From positions 39,119,095 to 39,183,094 of the forward strand of contig JAWZYU010000028.1 in assembly GCA_038380435.1 (NCBI GenBank): a DNA stretch of 64,000 bases, given 5' to 3'. Source of the stretch: Ryuthela nishihirai (lineage: Eukaryota > Arthropoda > Arachnida > Araneae > Heptathelidae). Of the stretch, positions 38,701-53,700 are shown piece by piece. The translations under genes and the position numbers were made by a program. Below the pieces are notes generated by a model. It had not been told where the DNA came from. It worked only from the letters and a program-made list of their open reading frames with translations, and ran no database searches. The stretch's first letter is position 1, and every line of letters starts with the position of its first letter.

Positions 38701-41700
38701 ACTTCCTTTTGACACAATGCAAATTTAACTGCTTCTTGTTGAGTTTCATTAAGATGCTGATTGAAGAAAGATAAGTCTGATGCACCTATTGAAATTGATA
38801 CATAACAGCATTCTTTAAGAGGTTCTAATAACTGAATATGCTACATTTCTACAGTTCTCTTTGATAACTCTATATACGCCAAAACATGCATAATATATTT
38901 TAAATTGGTTGCTTAAAATTCCTTTTTTAAAGGCTAAATATTCCAGAATTAAAAATGAAAACATTGAGGAGTAATATCATTACTGTTCTACTTTGAGGTC
39001 AACTAGACACTTTTATTCTAGTATTCACTCTGAGATTAAAACTCTTGGATAGCTCAGGAAATCACACAAACTATTCAAAGTTTATTTGATGATAAAATTA
39101 ATATTAATCCAACAATTTCACTGTTAATTAATGAGTAAAATATCCTAAAAGAATATACATGTCAGTTCAAGAGAGAAAGGTTACTAGCAATCACAAAAGG
39201 TAATAGCAGCACTATACATTTCATCTGGGGTATTTTCAAACAGATGTTTAGGTCAACTTTTATAATTAAAAGCCCCAACAGCATTGTATAACAGAAAATT
39301 ACCTTTCAGTGAATAGATACTAAACGTTCAGGAAACAGAATGCTAGTGAAATGTTAAGCAATGCAAAGATGATTTGAGAGCACTTATTAAGATATAAAAA
39401 TATGTAGCTGCACATGCAATTTTTTTTTAGTAAATAATATTCCATGAAGAATTTTAGGTTTAGACGGCCTTTTATCTCGGACAGAAAAAAATAGAGGTGA
39501 GAAAAGGGTGATAGTTGAAATTCGTGAAAGGGTTGAAAGATGGGATAGCAAAAAGAGTGGAGAAGGTTTGGGCTTTGTGTTTCATTTACTTCATGAATCT
39601 TCACGATTTTGTATATTTTTTGCAGTTATTCTTCATGTTTGGATACAGTCTGTTTTTTCTTTATCCTTTTTGCAATGGTCTGTTGGTTCAGGTTTTGAAT
39701 GGTGCTATTTGGAATTTTACAGAAATATGTAAGAATATTCTTCCTTTTAACTGAGATTATATTACTGATCTGTAAATGTCACTTTTTTTCTCTGAAGTAT
39801 GTTTCACTTTGATTTTCTTTGGAGTCTTTTTGTCTTGTTTTTACTTTGTTTTTCATTTTGATATCTTTTCAACTTGTATCTGGCTTTCCATGTCATGAGG
39901 TTGTTTCAAGTATCTTGTTCCTTATCAAACTCTACCTCAGCTGACTTGTGGCCTGATGACCTTGGGGAGTTCAAGTTTTGGAGGTTGTTTGAGGTTGGGT
40001 GGGTGGGTAACTGCTGCTTTGGAATGTGGAAGAGCTTTTCTTGTTCTCTGGGGAGTTTCCGATGTGGCTGAAGGTTGGTTTCCTCTGCAGTGCCTAGTTA
40101 CTTGATTCCGTTTCTCTAAAGTGAGGTAGTTATGATGCTGAGAAGTAAATAAATTTTTTTTACACAATTAAATTTATATGTCTATTCCAGAAAAGGATAA
40201 CAATTTAGATTATTATTAAAAGATCTATTTTTTAAGCAATCTAATGCTGAGGCCAGTAGGATTTGGTAAGTTTTTTTATGCAGAATTAGATATTTAGATT
40301 TTAATTTTTTTTAATCAACTTGTATCTGGCTTTCCTTATTATAAGATTGTTTCAAATATCTCGTTCCTGGTACCTTTATCTTTTTCCTTCTAGTGTTGCT
40401 CTTTGCAATTCATAATTTTGGCAATCAAATAGAATATGTTTAACATCTTCAGTCACTCTGCATGTATCACAGTTGGGAGTTTTTTTTAGTTTAGAGTTTT
40501 GTTTAGGAGCACAGCATCATTTCATAATCTGATGATTTTAACCTGTAGATCTTGGAAGTAGATTAATATTCTTATCTATCTCATTTTTAAGGCTAGGTTC
40601 AATTTCATATCTTAATAGCACTTGTGTTGGAGCTAGTAATTTGTAAACATCTTGAGCTTCTTGTGCTACTTTTTTGTTTCCCATTCTCAGGTAATGGTTA
40701 GAGTATGGAATTTTTGTTATAGTGGGTAGGTTTAGGGCTTCTTTGGCAAATTTGTCCGCTTCCTTGCTTTCATTAATTCCTGTGTGACCTGGGATCGATA
40801 ATATCGTGATTTTATTTTTTTATTTGTTGAGTTGTGGATATGCTGTCTGAAATTTGTTGTTAGAGATCTGTTAAGTCGAGAATATGTTGCTTTAGGGCAG
40901 CTACTGCCACTTTGCAATCTGTGAAAATAGTATTTCTTTTTTCCTGTTATGTTGAGAGTCCAAATTCTGCTTTTAGAATAACACCTAATTTAGCTTCTAT
41001 AGAATTATTTTTACTGTGGCTTCTAAAGTTGGGTCCAGTGATCCGTCCGAGTATACACAGATATGTTGTCTATTATTAAATTTCTAAATTCTCTAAACAT
41101 TCATTCTGGTGGTAGAGTGCTGAAGTTATTTTGTATTGAGCATACTTTTTGATTCTGTGGTTTAAGCTATGGTTTGTTATTTCTTTGACCAGTTGAGCTT
41201 TTCTTGAGTTCTGTTCTAGTTTTTTAATAAGTGAGTCTGGGGGACATGAGAATGTGTGGAGCAGGCATTTATATGTGGTCATCTATTCTATGACTCTGCA
41301 TACTTATTACAGCATACTTTGATTAAATTTTATCAACATTTCAAATTTTTTTAAAATAATACATTTCCTTTAGATTTCAAGACAGTATATAATGCACTAA
41401 AATTAGATCCTCACTTAATTTAATTTGCAGAAAATTGTTAGAGAGGAACTGGAATGTATTGGAAAACTGATGCAAATACAGTTAAACCTAATTAAATTTG
41501 GATCCTATTATTTCAGATTTTGTAATAATTTGGATACTTTCAATGTAAGCACCAACTGCTGTTTGTGGAATCTTGCTCTCACTATATCTCAGATGGTGCA
41601 AAACTTCTCCATACGGGCAGAAGTTGTGAATATTCCTTTAACATGCTATAAACTTTTGGAACAATTAATTCTTGTGTTATGGACTTAAATACTTATGATA

Positions 41701-44700
41701 CATTATGTAATTTATATCTATTGTGAATGACTTTTTTCATTAACTTACTTTATTTGTATATTTTTTTAATATACAAATAAATCACAGTAGCAATTCAAAA
41801 AGGTGATTAATATCATCCTAGTGAACATTGAGTCCTGCTTCATGCACCTGTGAGTCCGCTGGACAACAGTGATAGGGGCTGCAAGGTACGATGGGACTTC
41901 AGTGAACATTCCATCATATCCCAAATGTATTTGTTAGGTGACATCTAGGGAACATGCAGGCCAAGAAAGGATATCAACATCACATAGGCACTGCCAGGAT
42001 ATGAGAGCTATTATTGAGCAGGCACTGTCCTTGTGATGCCCCCTCATTAAACTTTTACTTTACCTTAACCAGTTTTGCTTAATTTACATTATATTTATCA
42101 TTTTGGGGATTTTTATTTCCTTTTTGGCATCACAGCGCTCGTTTCCAAGAGTTAGGAGTTGCGCATGCGCAACTCCGAACTTTCGATTGTCCCCCGCTAA
42201 AGCGCGTGTACAAGGACATGCCCACTCTTGCGCCATAGCTTGCGCTGCTCATCAATTTATGCAAATGTCTTTCCTGGCATGCAACATGACACGTGCGGGC
42301 TTTGTACCCCTTGTGAGATGTTGTCACAGTGGTGTGTAACATGTTGTCACAGTACCTGGTGACATGTTGTCACAGTAGCACAGAAGATAGTAGAGTAGAG
42401 AGAGTAGTAGAGCACAGCACACTTTAGAGATCAGTTTTAGTTTGGAGTTTGTTGAAGATGTTTGTAGTAAGAAATGATGTAGTATCTTCTTTATTGAAGT
42501 TTTGGTGAGTGCTTTTTGGAAATAAATTGTTTGTTATTTAAACCTTTTGAATCTTTACTAATTTTTTTCTCTTGAGCAACGTTAGTTTGTTTTGATTAGC
42601 ATTAACATAAAATTTTGACAATCATTTAATATTTTTGAATTCTTACTCATTAACGCTCGCTGGTATTTTGAACCCTAATTAAACTTTATTTTTGGCAAAT
42701 TGTCAATTATTGCCTGGCACCCGACTCAGCTATCTGGAACATAAAAATAATCGGATCAGACAAAGGGTCCAAACTTTAAAAGTATTTCATAATCTTTTGG
42801 AGCGTTACATCCTGCTGAAAAATAGCATTTTAAATGGAGCATAGAAAGGGCAGACACACCAGTCCTAGAATGGTTTTAACATAATGTCTTGTCATCATTA
42901 ACAATCAGATGTGAATGACTATTGTAACTGATAGCTTCCCATACCATGATTCTGGATGTTGGCCACGTATGATGCTTCCTGATGCAAACTGGATTACCTC
43001 TGTCCAATGATGCTCATTACAGCAATTACTGGATCTTAAACAGAAATGTTGTCCACTAAAGCAAACACTAAAGACAACAACAATACCAGACTTGTGCCCA
43101 AGCAGCCATATCTCTGCACCACTGGAGACAATAATAGGATGGTGTCAGAGGTAGACAAGCCAATGGACAGCTCAAATGCAGCCACTATTCTCACAATCAT
43201 CTAATCATGCTCCCTGACACAGGTACAGACAGGGAGGGCAATATGATATTGGAAATCTGGTGGCTTGTAACAGATCTGTTTATAGTTACTAGTGGGGGAT
43301 CCATTGATCCTCCCATTTGGACATTATTCTGATGCCACCAGAACCTTGGTAATGTGTCCAGATACCTTTCTATACACATTGTACAATTGTTGCCAATAGT
43401 GTGCAACCATTTGTGCATCATAACCAACAAGCCTATCAGTACCCTGTGCAAGAATTTTCGGTATGCCCCATTCAACTTAGAATTACAATGGATGAATTGG
43501 GGCACATAAATGCACCCCATAAATTTGGTGCCCTGTGTGGTCACAATGCTTGATTGTGCTTTAAGCCAGTCCAGATGGTCATGATGCACAAATGACCTCA
43601 TTGGTCAATGAATTAGTGATTGATAGAATTGTATACTTCAGGCCACTCTGCTCAGTTTAAATTTGGACCCAATGCCAAATACTTGTGAGCAAAGATATCA
43701 AAAATATATATTTAGAGTCCCTTCAGAAGCCATTACACTGCAAGGCTGTTGTAAATAATTTTTCTAAGATGGAAGAGAGAGTCTTACTCGAATTAGTGAA
43801 AAATCTGAATTATAGAATATTTTTAAAGAAATGGGAGTTCTTTTACTTTCAAGCATAATCCAAGATTTCAAATATACACTGCTCGTCATTGATAAGTACC
43901 TGACCTAAACAATGGATGAATGACTTGTGATTTGCATGCATAGTTATGATGTTCATAATGCACAATGAATGAAAAAACAAATGACCTCATTGGTCATTTG
44001 TGCATCTTGATTTGACATTTCATTAACACAAATGGTGATTTGGCATGTTGACCATCTAACTGATAATCCAATGATTTGACCCCTTTCAAATTCAATCAGC
44101 TATATGTAACATCACTTTCACATGTTAAAGGCATTGCACATGTTTGCAAGTCTTTCACTCACCATAGTATTTGTCTGCTGACAATTGACCCATTTTTACA
44201 ACCCTTTAAATTTGTAAGTCAGCATGACACCAGAAGCACTGTATTGAACATTTTAACTCATTGATCAGCCTGACATGAAAACTGATTATATCTATAAACA
44301 TCATAATTATGCATGCAAATCACAAGTCATTCATCCATTTTTTTAGGTGAGGCACTTATCAGTGACGAGCAGTGTATATTTGAAATCTTGGATTATGCTT
44401 GAAAGTAAAAGAACTCCTCTTCTTTAAAAATATTCTATAATTCAGATTTTTCACTAATTCGAGTAAGACTCTCCCTTCCATCTTAGAAAAATTAGTTACA
44501 ACAGCCTTGCAGTGTAATGGTTTCTGAAGGGACTCTAAATACAAATTTTTGATATCTTTGCACACAAGTACTTGGCATTGGGTCCAAATTTACACTGAGC
44601 TGAGTGGCCTGAAGTATACAATTCTATCAATCACTAAATTCAAATTAGTAAGGTTAAACAGTATTGTAATATTACACTCTTATTACTTTTATTATAAACA

Positions 44701-47700
44701 TTTCAATAATGTTCCAAATATGAATAGCGTTTAAGTGAAAACTGAAATAAATTTATATTTTCCATTTCTGCAATTAGTTTCTAATAAATATTACATACAC
44801 TGATTTGATAATTATTGACAAAATTAGATTTTTGTTTACTTACAAGTGGTAGCAGTAGTAGGGCTCGAATCTCCAAACAATACATTGATGATATGGGATG
44901 ATCTTTCACCTCTATACTGATGAAGATTATTCAGTGTCCTATAAGTTACCACATAAATAGCAAATTACTAATGACTTAAATATAATTTTCAAATGTACCT
45001 ATTTCAGAAAGGTGGCTAAAACAATGAAACCACAGTTATTTTACAGTACTACTAAATTATCATTCCCAACCCATTCTTATTTGGCTCTCTTAAGCCTATT
45101 AATGATTCTGATAACTGCTGTAAAATGGGAAAATTGTGTACATTATACCAATGTCCTGAAAGAACTACTTTGCACATTTGAGACTATATATGTCTCTGCA
45201 TCAAGGCTATCCAGAAAATTTCGAGGGGCTGGATATGTTTGAATCTGCTGGAGGTGGAAGTGAATGATAAGATTCAGCCTCTGATTTTTTTACATTTTAG
45301 TCTCAGAATATAAGCCCTCAAGGGGAAGGATTAAAGCCCCACAACCCCCCCCCCTCCTCACTTGGGTAAGCCACTGATCTACACCAAGAACAGGAACTTA
45401 AACTTAACCAAATGAGAACATCTGGGATTATATTCAGTGGAATGTCTAAGGGATCTGGATGATTTTTACATATTATCTGAGATAGTCCCAGAAAAGCAAA
45501 TAGCCAAGGTCTTTGTTACCCTAACTCCCTAATGCAATTTTCTAGAACTGCTACTAAATTTCCAAAGTGGTTAATGTGTCTTCTGTAAGTTCTATAAAGA
45601 ATGTCAAATGTAAAAAAAATTTACAGAAAAATTTATTGAACTAAAAAATGTGCAACAAACCTTTACTTTTCACACTATTCAACATTATAAAGAATTAAAT
45701 AAAATAAAATAAATAAATACCCCCTCAAGCAGCTGCTTGCCACAGAGGTCTGACAGGAGCCTGTCAGTTTATATGCCACAGTAGGAGATCTGAATTACTG
45801 ATATATAAAATTTTTAACTTCTTCTCCAACTAAAAAAAGTTTTATTAGATTGTTTACTTCATAAATGTATTTTTAAGAAGATTCAGATATGTCTTTAACA
45901 CTTCAGATAATAATTCCTAGGAGTAGTGGCAACGGTGTGAAACATTCCAGCTTCCATAAATTATACTATATAGAGCTGAAAGCAAAATTTCTTATAAATT
46001 TCACACAGATGTTTAATATCTTTAATTATTGATGTTTAATATCTTGAATACTTCCTTACACTAAATTTTGGCAGAGATATATACCACATATTTCCACAGA
46101 TAAGATGAGGTATAAATTTTCGTCAAAGTTTTATAGTTTTAGCATATATCTGTCCTATAAGATGACCCCAAACTATCAACGGCCTATGAATTTAGTTTAG
46201 ATCGGCGATCATCTGGATAATAATACTGTATAGCGTATACGGAATTATGTCCTATTCACAAACATTTGCACTGATTCGGGTATTCGGGTAATGACCTTGA
46301 CTATTCACAAAAGCATCATATGGGCTATTCTATTTTGTGGACATACCCTACTCTGTACTAGTAAATAATTACGGTTTGTCTGTTTTTTCCTCAGTAGCTC
46401 AATAAACATAACTTTTAATATTTATTTTGTTTTAGTATTGTTTTACTATTACAATGTAATGTATTATTTACTATTACAATGTAATGTATTATCATATAGC
46501 GTATTTAAATAATATGATAGTTTTCGATAAGTTGTAGTAATAATGGTTTCAATTTATATAAATTTCAATCTAATTTTTTTTGTATCTGTCCTATAAGACG
46601 ACCCAGATTTTGGGGGCCTTTTTTTATGATTCAACTATCATCTTATCTGCAGAAATATATGGTATTTATATATGAGAGTCACTAGAAGGGTTTTGAGACA
46701 GATGAATGAAAAATCATACCTTTATTCAACTTCTTCACCTTGACACTCATTCTATACAACATTCCATCCTCCCACTCCAGCTTTGGAAACAATGTCAGCA
46801 CTCGTTTTCTGGTACTATGAAAGCTATTGCTCATATGCAACAACAATTTCTTCAGGGCTTAAAAATAAATTATCTCTAAGGTGATCCTTTACTGTGGAAA
46901 AGTGAATTAAGTCACATGACATTAGTAGGCTGGGGAGGTGAGTACTAATGTGAGTACTTTCCCATAGAACACTTGAGTGCTCTATAGGAAAGAGACTGTG
47001 GTTGTGCAGTATGAGATGTTGTCCTGATCCATAAGGATACTCCTCAAATCAGTTCTTGGTCACTTTTCAACTCATGCTATCTGCAACACAATAACCTGAA
47101 AAACTTCTTACTATTACCACTTTAACAGCAAGAAATGGTAGTAGTGAATCAGGTTACCTGATACTGCAGCTCCACTCCATATCTCAACACCTTTCTAGTT
47201 ATCTACATACTAAAAAACTTTAAAATGTGAATTTTTTTTAACTTAAATAAGCTCTCTTTTAAATTGTACATGTTTGTAGCAACAAAATATAAATTTTAAT
47301 CAGAAAAACATTAAAATAGGAAACCTAAAAAAAACTCATGTTTGTCAATAAAATTTTTGATTTACTAAGCAATATTTACAAGATAACAATACTATGAGTT
47401 CTACACTTGCAGATGATTTAAAGTATATTTTGCTTGCAAAAATACATATTTCATTCATAAAAACATATCTAAACACCTAAAGATGAAGTCAAGCTACTAC
47501 AACCAAATGATTTAGTAATTCAGCTGTAAATCGGAATTCTTCAAATAATAGCAAGACAAGCAAGCTTGTACAAGTTGTAGTCATGAAACAATGAGATAAT
47601 TTTTCAGTAGAAATAAAGCAGTTTAATGATTACATTTTGAATAGATTAGTACATGAAACTCATTATAATAATGTCATACGAGTGTCTGGTGGGTAATGTT

Positions 47701-50700
47701 TCCGTGCTTTCAAACAGATGTTCTTTAGAGCGAGCTTCTCAATTTACTTTGGTTACAATTTTGGGAGTGATATAACAGATACAAAAAAAGTGTTGAAAGA
47801 TTAGGTAAACAGAATTGAAATTGCTGTGGAAATCTTAAGAATCTATGGGGAATGGGGGGAAAATGTTGGGTCTTACAATTTAATTATTTTTAAAGTTTCT
47901 TATGGCAATGAAAATTGCACTTAGGTAAGGAAATTTGATGTTTCTGACTCCAATCATTTGTGCAGCATCTTGGGTATTCTGTTCAAACATTTCAACTGAT
48001 CAATTGATTTCAATATATGGTTTTATTTTGTAAATAATGAGATCAGATGAAAGAGCTACAAATACCTTTAATCAACATTTTCGTATGGAGAGCTTAAGCT
48101 TGTTTGTTAATTACTTTGGCATGGATTAGGTTGTTTTACCTCTGAGCAGCAGTTTATTGCATACAACGGGATAAATGGCCAAGTCACAAGGATTCTGAGG
48201 AGCTCAAAAAAGATTGGGGAAAGGGGATCCACTGGACAGCTGTTAAGAGACAGATGGTAACCTTCCATCAATGGCATCCAAGTGTGTTCTTTAATGTGCA
48301 CAGGGTATGGATGTCCTACATAAAGGGCCATGGCTTAATGTTCCATCCAATGGACAGCAGCCTTTCCAAGCCCATCAGTGTCTCCTATTGACTAAGGGCA
48401 GGGAGTTTTACAGAGATAAATCTCAAAGCTGACCCAGGTAGGACTTGAACCTGGAAACTGCTGATTACGAGTCACTGATGCCTCTAATTTAGCATGTAAT
48501 GTGATCTATCTATATATATGCTAGCTATTTCAGACAAGGTTCTAAATTTCATTTGTTTGTTTGTTATTGCTTTTTTTTACTGAAAAAGTTAAAAAGTATC
48601 TTGGTCACAAATATCTACATCTAAGATACCTGATATTTTAAGAGTTAACAAAAAACAAAACTTTTACTTACTTTTTCAAGCGTTTGTATGTAACTTCATT
48701 GGCTAACTTAATGATTATGTATTGCACATCATTTTCCAATCCAACAGAGTCAAAACTTTCTTCAAATGCTACACTAAGAGTTGACTCATTTACATGAGTA
48801 ACAACACCTGATGCCGAAATATCATGTTTCCCATCAGAGGTCAGATGTCCAATGCCAACAATATCACCTGAAAAAATTTTTAAAAAACTCTTTAATATGT
48901 GATTTTTTCATTTAAAATTGAAAAACATTTCTTCAATAAAGAGAAGCAATTAGTTAAAAAAAAATCATGTTAAAAAGTATTACCTCTCACAAATAAAACT
49001 TCTCTTGAAAGTTAGTGGGTAAATTTTAAATCAAGTTTTGCAAAACTACTAAATGCTGTTTTATACACATTAAGTTGCACTTTTACTTACATTTTATTGC
49101 AGTGCTGTTTTGTTACAAGATCAGTTAACAAATAGTGGGTTTTTCAAGAATACCTACAATTTTAAAAGTTGCTTATTTTTTTTCTCACCAATGTTACCAA
49201 ATTACTATTTATAGCTAAACCTCAATACTGCCTGCTTTTGGTTGATTAATTTATATTATCATATCTTTAGTTTTCTATAATAAAGGTATTATTCCTAAGT
49301 ATTTTATTAGATGTATTATTACCTTAATTTTCAAAAGAGGTAATTTCAAGTTCTTGTGAAAATTACAGGAAACCAGTCTACTTTCTGTTCCAGGTAAAGT
49401 GCTTTAGATTATTGTGTTTAACAGAATAAAACATTTAATTTGATGGACAACTTCACAACAAATAGTGCTGATTCAAAAATGGTAGGGACTACATTAGCCA
49501 AATTTTTTTTCACTTAAATAGATTCTTAAAAAATTGTTAGAGTTTCAAAAACCTGTGGTTACTCTGTAGACACCATCTTTTAATTTCTGCATATTTCTTT
49601 AGGTACACAACTATGGTAAACACTGAATGATAAACACATCAGACAAAAAAAAAATTGTCTCCTCCACCACAAATGGTAGCATTGACTTGATACATCAGTA
49701 GATGTCACACCTACAATAATGTGTGATACATCAGTAAATGTCACACCTGCAGTAATGTGTGATACATCAGTAGTGTCACACCTGCAGTAATGTGCAGTAA
49801 TGCTGGACTATATAGAAGCATGTGACAATCTCTGTGCTCTGTTGTGTTGTCAGTCCCAGTGGACTGCAGGTTACATGTTGTTTCTGTCACGAATCATAGG
49901 TCGAAAGAAAGACATGACTGAGTGGCAAAAGAGTGTTATTGCATTTGGTAGAGTTAAAGGATAAGCTGCAAAAGAAATAGCTGAATTTGCTGGTGTTTCA
50001 AAACAAACCATCCACCTTTTGTCCATTTAATTGAATTAAATTTTGTCCACTTAATTGAATTAAAGTACTCAGAAAATGTTATGTGATCTGGCTGTTAGGA
50101 GGGAGGAAGAATATTCATATTCAGGAATAATTTAGTTTCCCTTACAATTCCAGGCCTGAAAAACTAAATTTTGCCAGGTGGTGTTTTTTTCTGTGTTCAG
50201 AAAAAAACAGCTTTAGAACTTTCCTTTTGCCAAATAACTAATTAACCCTTTCCAGGTTCAGCTATTTTTTCACTCTGATCAAGCAAAAAAATTAACTTTA
50301 GAACTTTTTTTGCCAAATAACTAATGAAAGGAATTATAGCACATTATATGCCAAATTAATCAGCATTTAATTCTGGATTTTCTGAAAATAAAATATTTAA
50401 TAAAAAAATTATTAGTTTTATTTTAACAGGACTTTTTATAAGTCATGTAGTGAAAAATGCATCTGGTAACACAAATAAATTTTTATTTTAAAAACATTAA
50501 TAGACAGAAATGATTATAATGCACATGAATAGAAAGGCTATTTATTTCTGGAAAAAAAATTTTTTTTTAGTTTAAACATTTCTACCATTTTTAAATTTTT
50601 TTTCTCCATACTTTGAGAAAAGTTCAGGCTTGTTGCAGAGTCCAATAAACAAATCAACTTTAGAATATTTTTAATAAATAACTAATCAACAGAAATATGT

Positions 50701-53700
50701 TGTGTTATATACCAAATTAAACAAAATTTAATTCTGAATTTTATTGAAGTAAAAAATATGAACATTACAGTAGCATATTAATTTTAACAATACTTTTTAC
50801 AGTGGTATACCAAAAAAATAGGTACATATTTCATAATTACTTCCACAACCTTATATTTTTAAAAATAGCAGTTTTTTGCTAATTTTCAGGAGATTTTGGA
50901 AAATTTAAGGAAAAATATGTTGATAACAATTCAAATAAAACTTGTGAGCTTAAATCAGGTGATTGCTTCAATACAGAGTAATGTTAACAAACAAATCAGA
51001 AATACCATATTGCACTTCTAAAATATGGCAATCAGATGGCCTTATAGAATTATTTATATATTGTAATTTAATAAAATATGCATCAAATGAAAAAAAGAAA
51101 ATAGGATTTTTCAAGTTTAAGTTATGTATTTTTAAAAGATATTTGTAAGAAAACTTTCAAACGCAATTTAAAAAAAAAAAATCAAAGTTTTATATGTTGT
51201 ACAAAAAATGTCTATAGATGTCCTTGACCTAGGAAGGGTTAAAATATTTATTAGTTATTTGTCACCACTGGTTACATATTACATATCAAAATTAAACAGT
51301 ATTTAATTTGAAAATTTATTAAAATAAGATATTCAACAAAAAAGTAGAAGTATTTCAATGACTTTTTTAGAGGAATATGGTAATCAAGGCAATCAAGGTA
51401 AATAAAAATTATTTAAAGCAAATGGACTAAATCATTAAGTATGTATGAATAGGAAAAAAAATTCTCCCTGAATAACAATAAATTTTTACTTGAAACAGGA
51501 AAATTATTCTTCTGAATATTTTTTTCTCAGTGATATACTTTAAGAAAGGGTCAGGCTTTTTGTTAACTATGCTTTATCACATAAAACAGTGAATTTTAGA
51601 ATTACTTTTGCCAAATAAGCAAAAGCAGAAATAGGTCACATTATATACCAAATTAAACAGCATTTAATCCTGATTTTAAAGAAATAAATTATGTTAATAA
51701 ATTTATGAATATATTGATTTAAAAATATTTTTCAGAGTTATATAGTAGATAAAAGGACATTAAGCAATTGAGGCTTAATTCTGGAAAACCTGTTGAATAA
51801 AAATGGTTGTATTATATATCAATAAAAATTTCTTTCTGAATTTCTTTCTTACCTAAAACCAGACAACCACTATGTATTAATAATTTTTTCCACTGCAATA
51901 CTTTAAAACACGTACTAGAATTGCACAACGTGACTTTGCACTATTCATACTCATTGAATTTTCTGCCCTGTTTATGGCAGTACAGGAACACCAGACACTT
52001 TGTTTGAATACTGTGCTTTGGAGATCTTAGCAAAGGGCCTACAATTTAGTGTATTAAGGATAAAATTAATTCAATACCCTCAGAGAGGCAAAGTCAAGTC
52101 TTAGGGGAAAGGGGTTAAAACCATTCAATATAAACTCATGATTAGTTTAAAACAAAATTTTGGTAGGGTGGGGTGAGAGTTAAAAAACCCTCAGTGTAAC
52201 AGTAAAAAGGGGGAGAGGAAATATGAAATGCTAATAGAAGAGGGAAGAAAAAAATAACAGAAAAAAATATATGTCCTACTGTTTATCTCATACTACATTT
52301 GAATACCTGATTTAATTGAATGAGTTGGTAATGGGCTTCTAGACAATGGTTCAAATGTGAAAATTGATCTTCCGTACAATCCAGTGTGATAAGATGCAAC
52401 ACGTAACTTAGGGATACAAACCCCTTTCTTTTGCAGCTCATCTAAAGATCTATTCTCCTGAAGACATCTGAAAGGGAAAAAAAATTTTTTTTTTTGGCAT
52501 ATTTCCTCAATGAATTCAATTTCATAAAACAAAATGCATTTATTAACCAGCAAGAGTGAAAAGATACACAAAATAGAAAGTAAAATAAGACTCACACAAA
52601 ATAGAAAATAAATAAGACTCACAAACCAAGACTTCTAAAGGATAAAAAAAAATTGTGTTAAGAAAATTTATCAGCTAGCATACTGGAATTTTTTTTTATT
52701 TTACTACAAATAAAGATTACCATAAGTTCACTAGAGACCAAAGAAAACTGTGCAATAGCATTTGAACACACACTTAATAAAATCCATTTCAAGCTCTTAG
52801 GTATTTTAAACATGAAATAATAAAGCTTCTATTTTTAATAATGTTTTGGGTAATTATTCACTGATTTTGATAACAACTACAATACTTGCCTAATATAAAT
52901 TATACCTTTTGCCTCATGTTCATATATATTATGTGAAAAACTCCACTCAGTGGCTTGGTGAGGCATTCTATTACACTCAAATTCAACTTTCATAAACCTA
53001 AATGATTTAATTCGATATATTTCATACAAGGAAGTGCAATCTATTACTACTTATATTCCTTATTCTTGCAAAAATAATGTGATTGTAATCACTAAATTGC
53101 TGATTAAGGAATGTACATAAATCAGTTTACCTACCATAAAATTAGCTTTAAATAACTTTAAGATTAAATTTCATTTTTGTTATTTTAAGTAATAATTATA
53201 AAAACAATGAAATATAAAAAAACTTTCTAATTTAAAAAAATATTGCTTTTAAAATTTAAGAATGGATCATCAAAAGGAGAATAAGAAAAAAAATTATTAA
53301 CCCTGATAAATAAATTTTTTTTAATGTACCCAAGTAATTTAATGTGTAGTTTGGAAAAAATCAACATGTAAATCTGGCATAATGTCAAGAAATATATAAA
53401 ATACCCTATAAAAAGAGTACTTCATAGATACTCAATCAACTAAAAACTGAAATATTACATTGCCAGTCTGGCATAGCTAATTGCTCCATAATGTCTCCAA
53501 CAAATCTTTCAGATGGCATATAATGATGGAGAACCATTGGCAGGTTGGATGCTGGTCAAACAATCATGGAGGTAGCCACAAATTTTGGTGTCCATCATTT
53601 TGTTCTCTCATGGCTATGAAAGCAATTCCAAAAAACGCAAATAGTTATCAGAAGGCAAGCTGAAGGGAATTCTAAAGTTACAGCCCCTCAAGATGGTTGT

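Noticed and set aside
41425..41688. 87-codon plus-strand frame
   Set aside because: No similarity recognised and it lies between transposon remnants; treated as chance.
49688..49794. CRISPR-like array
   Set aside because: The units are directly adjacent with no unique spacers, in an animal intron.
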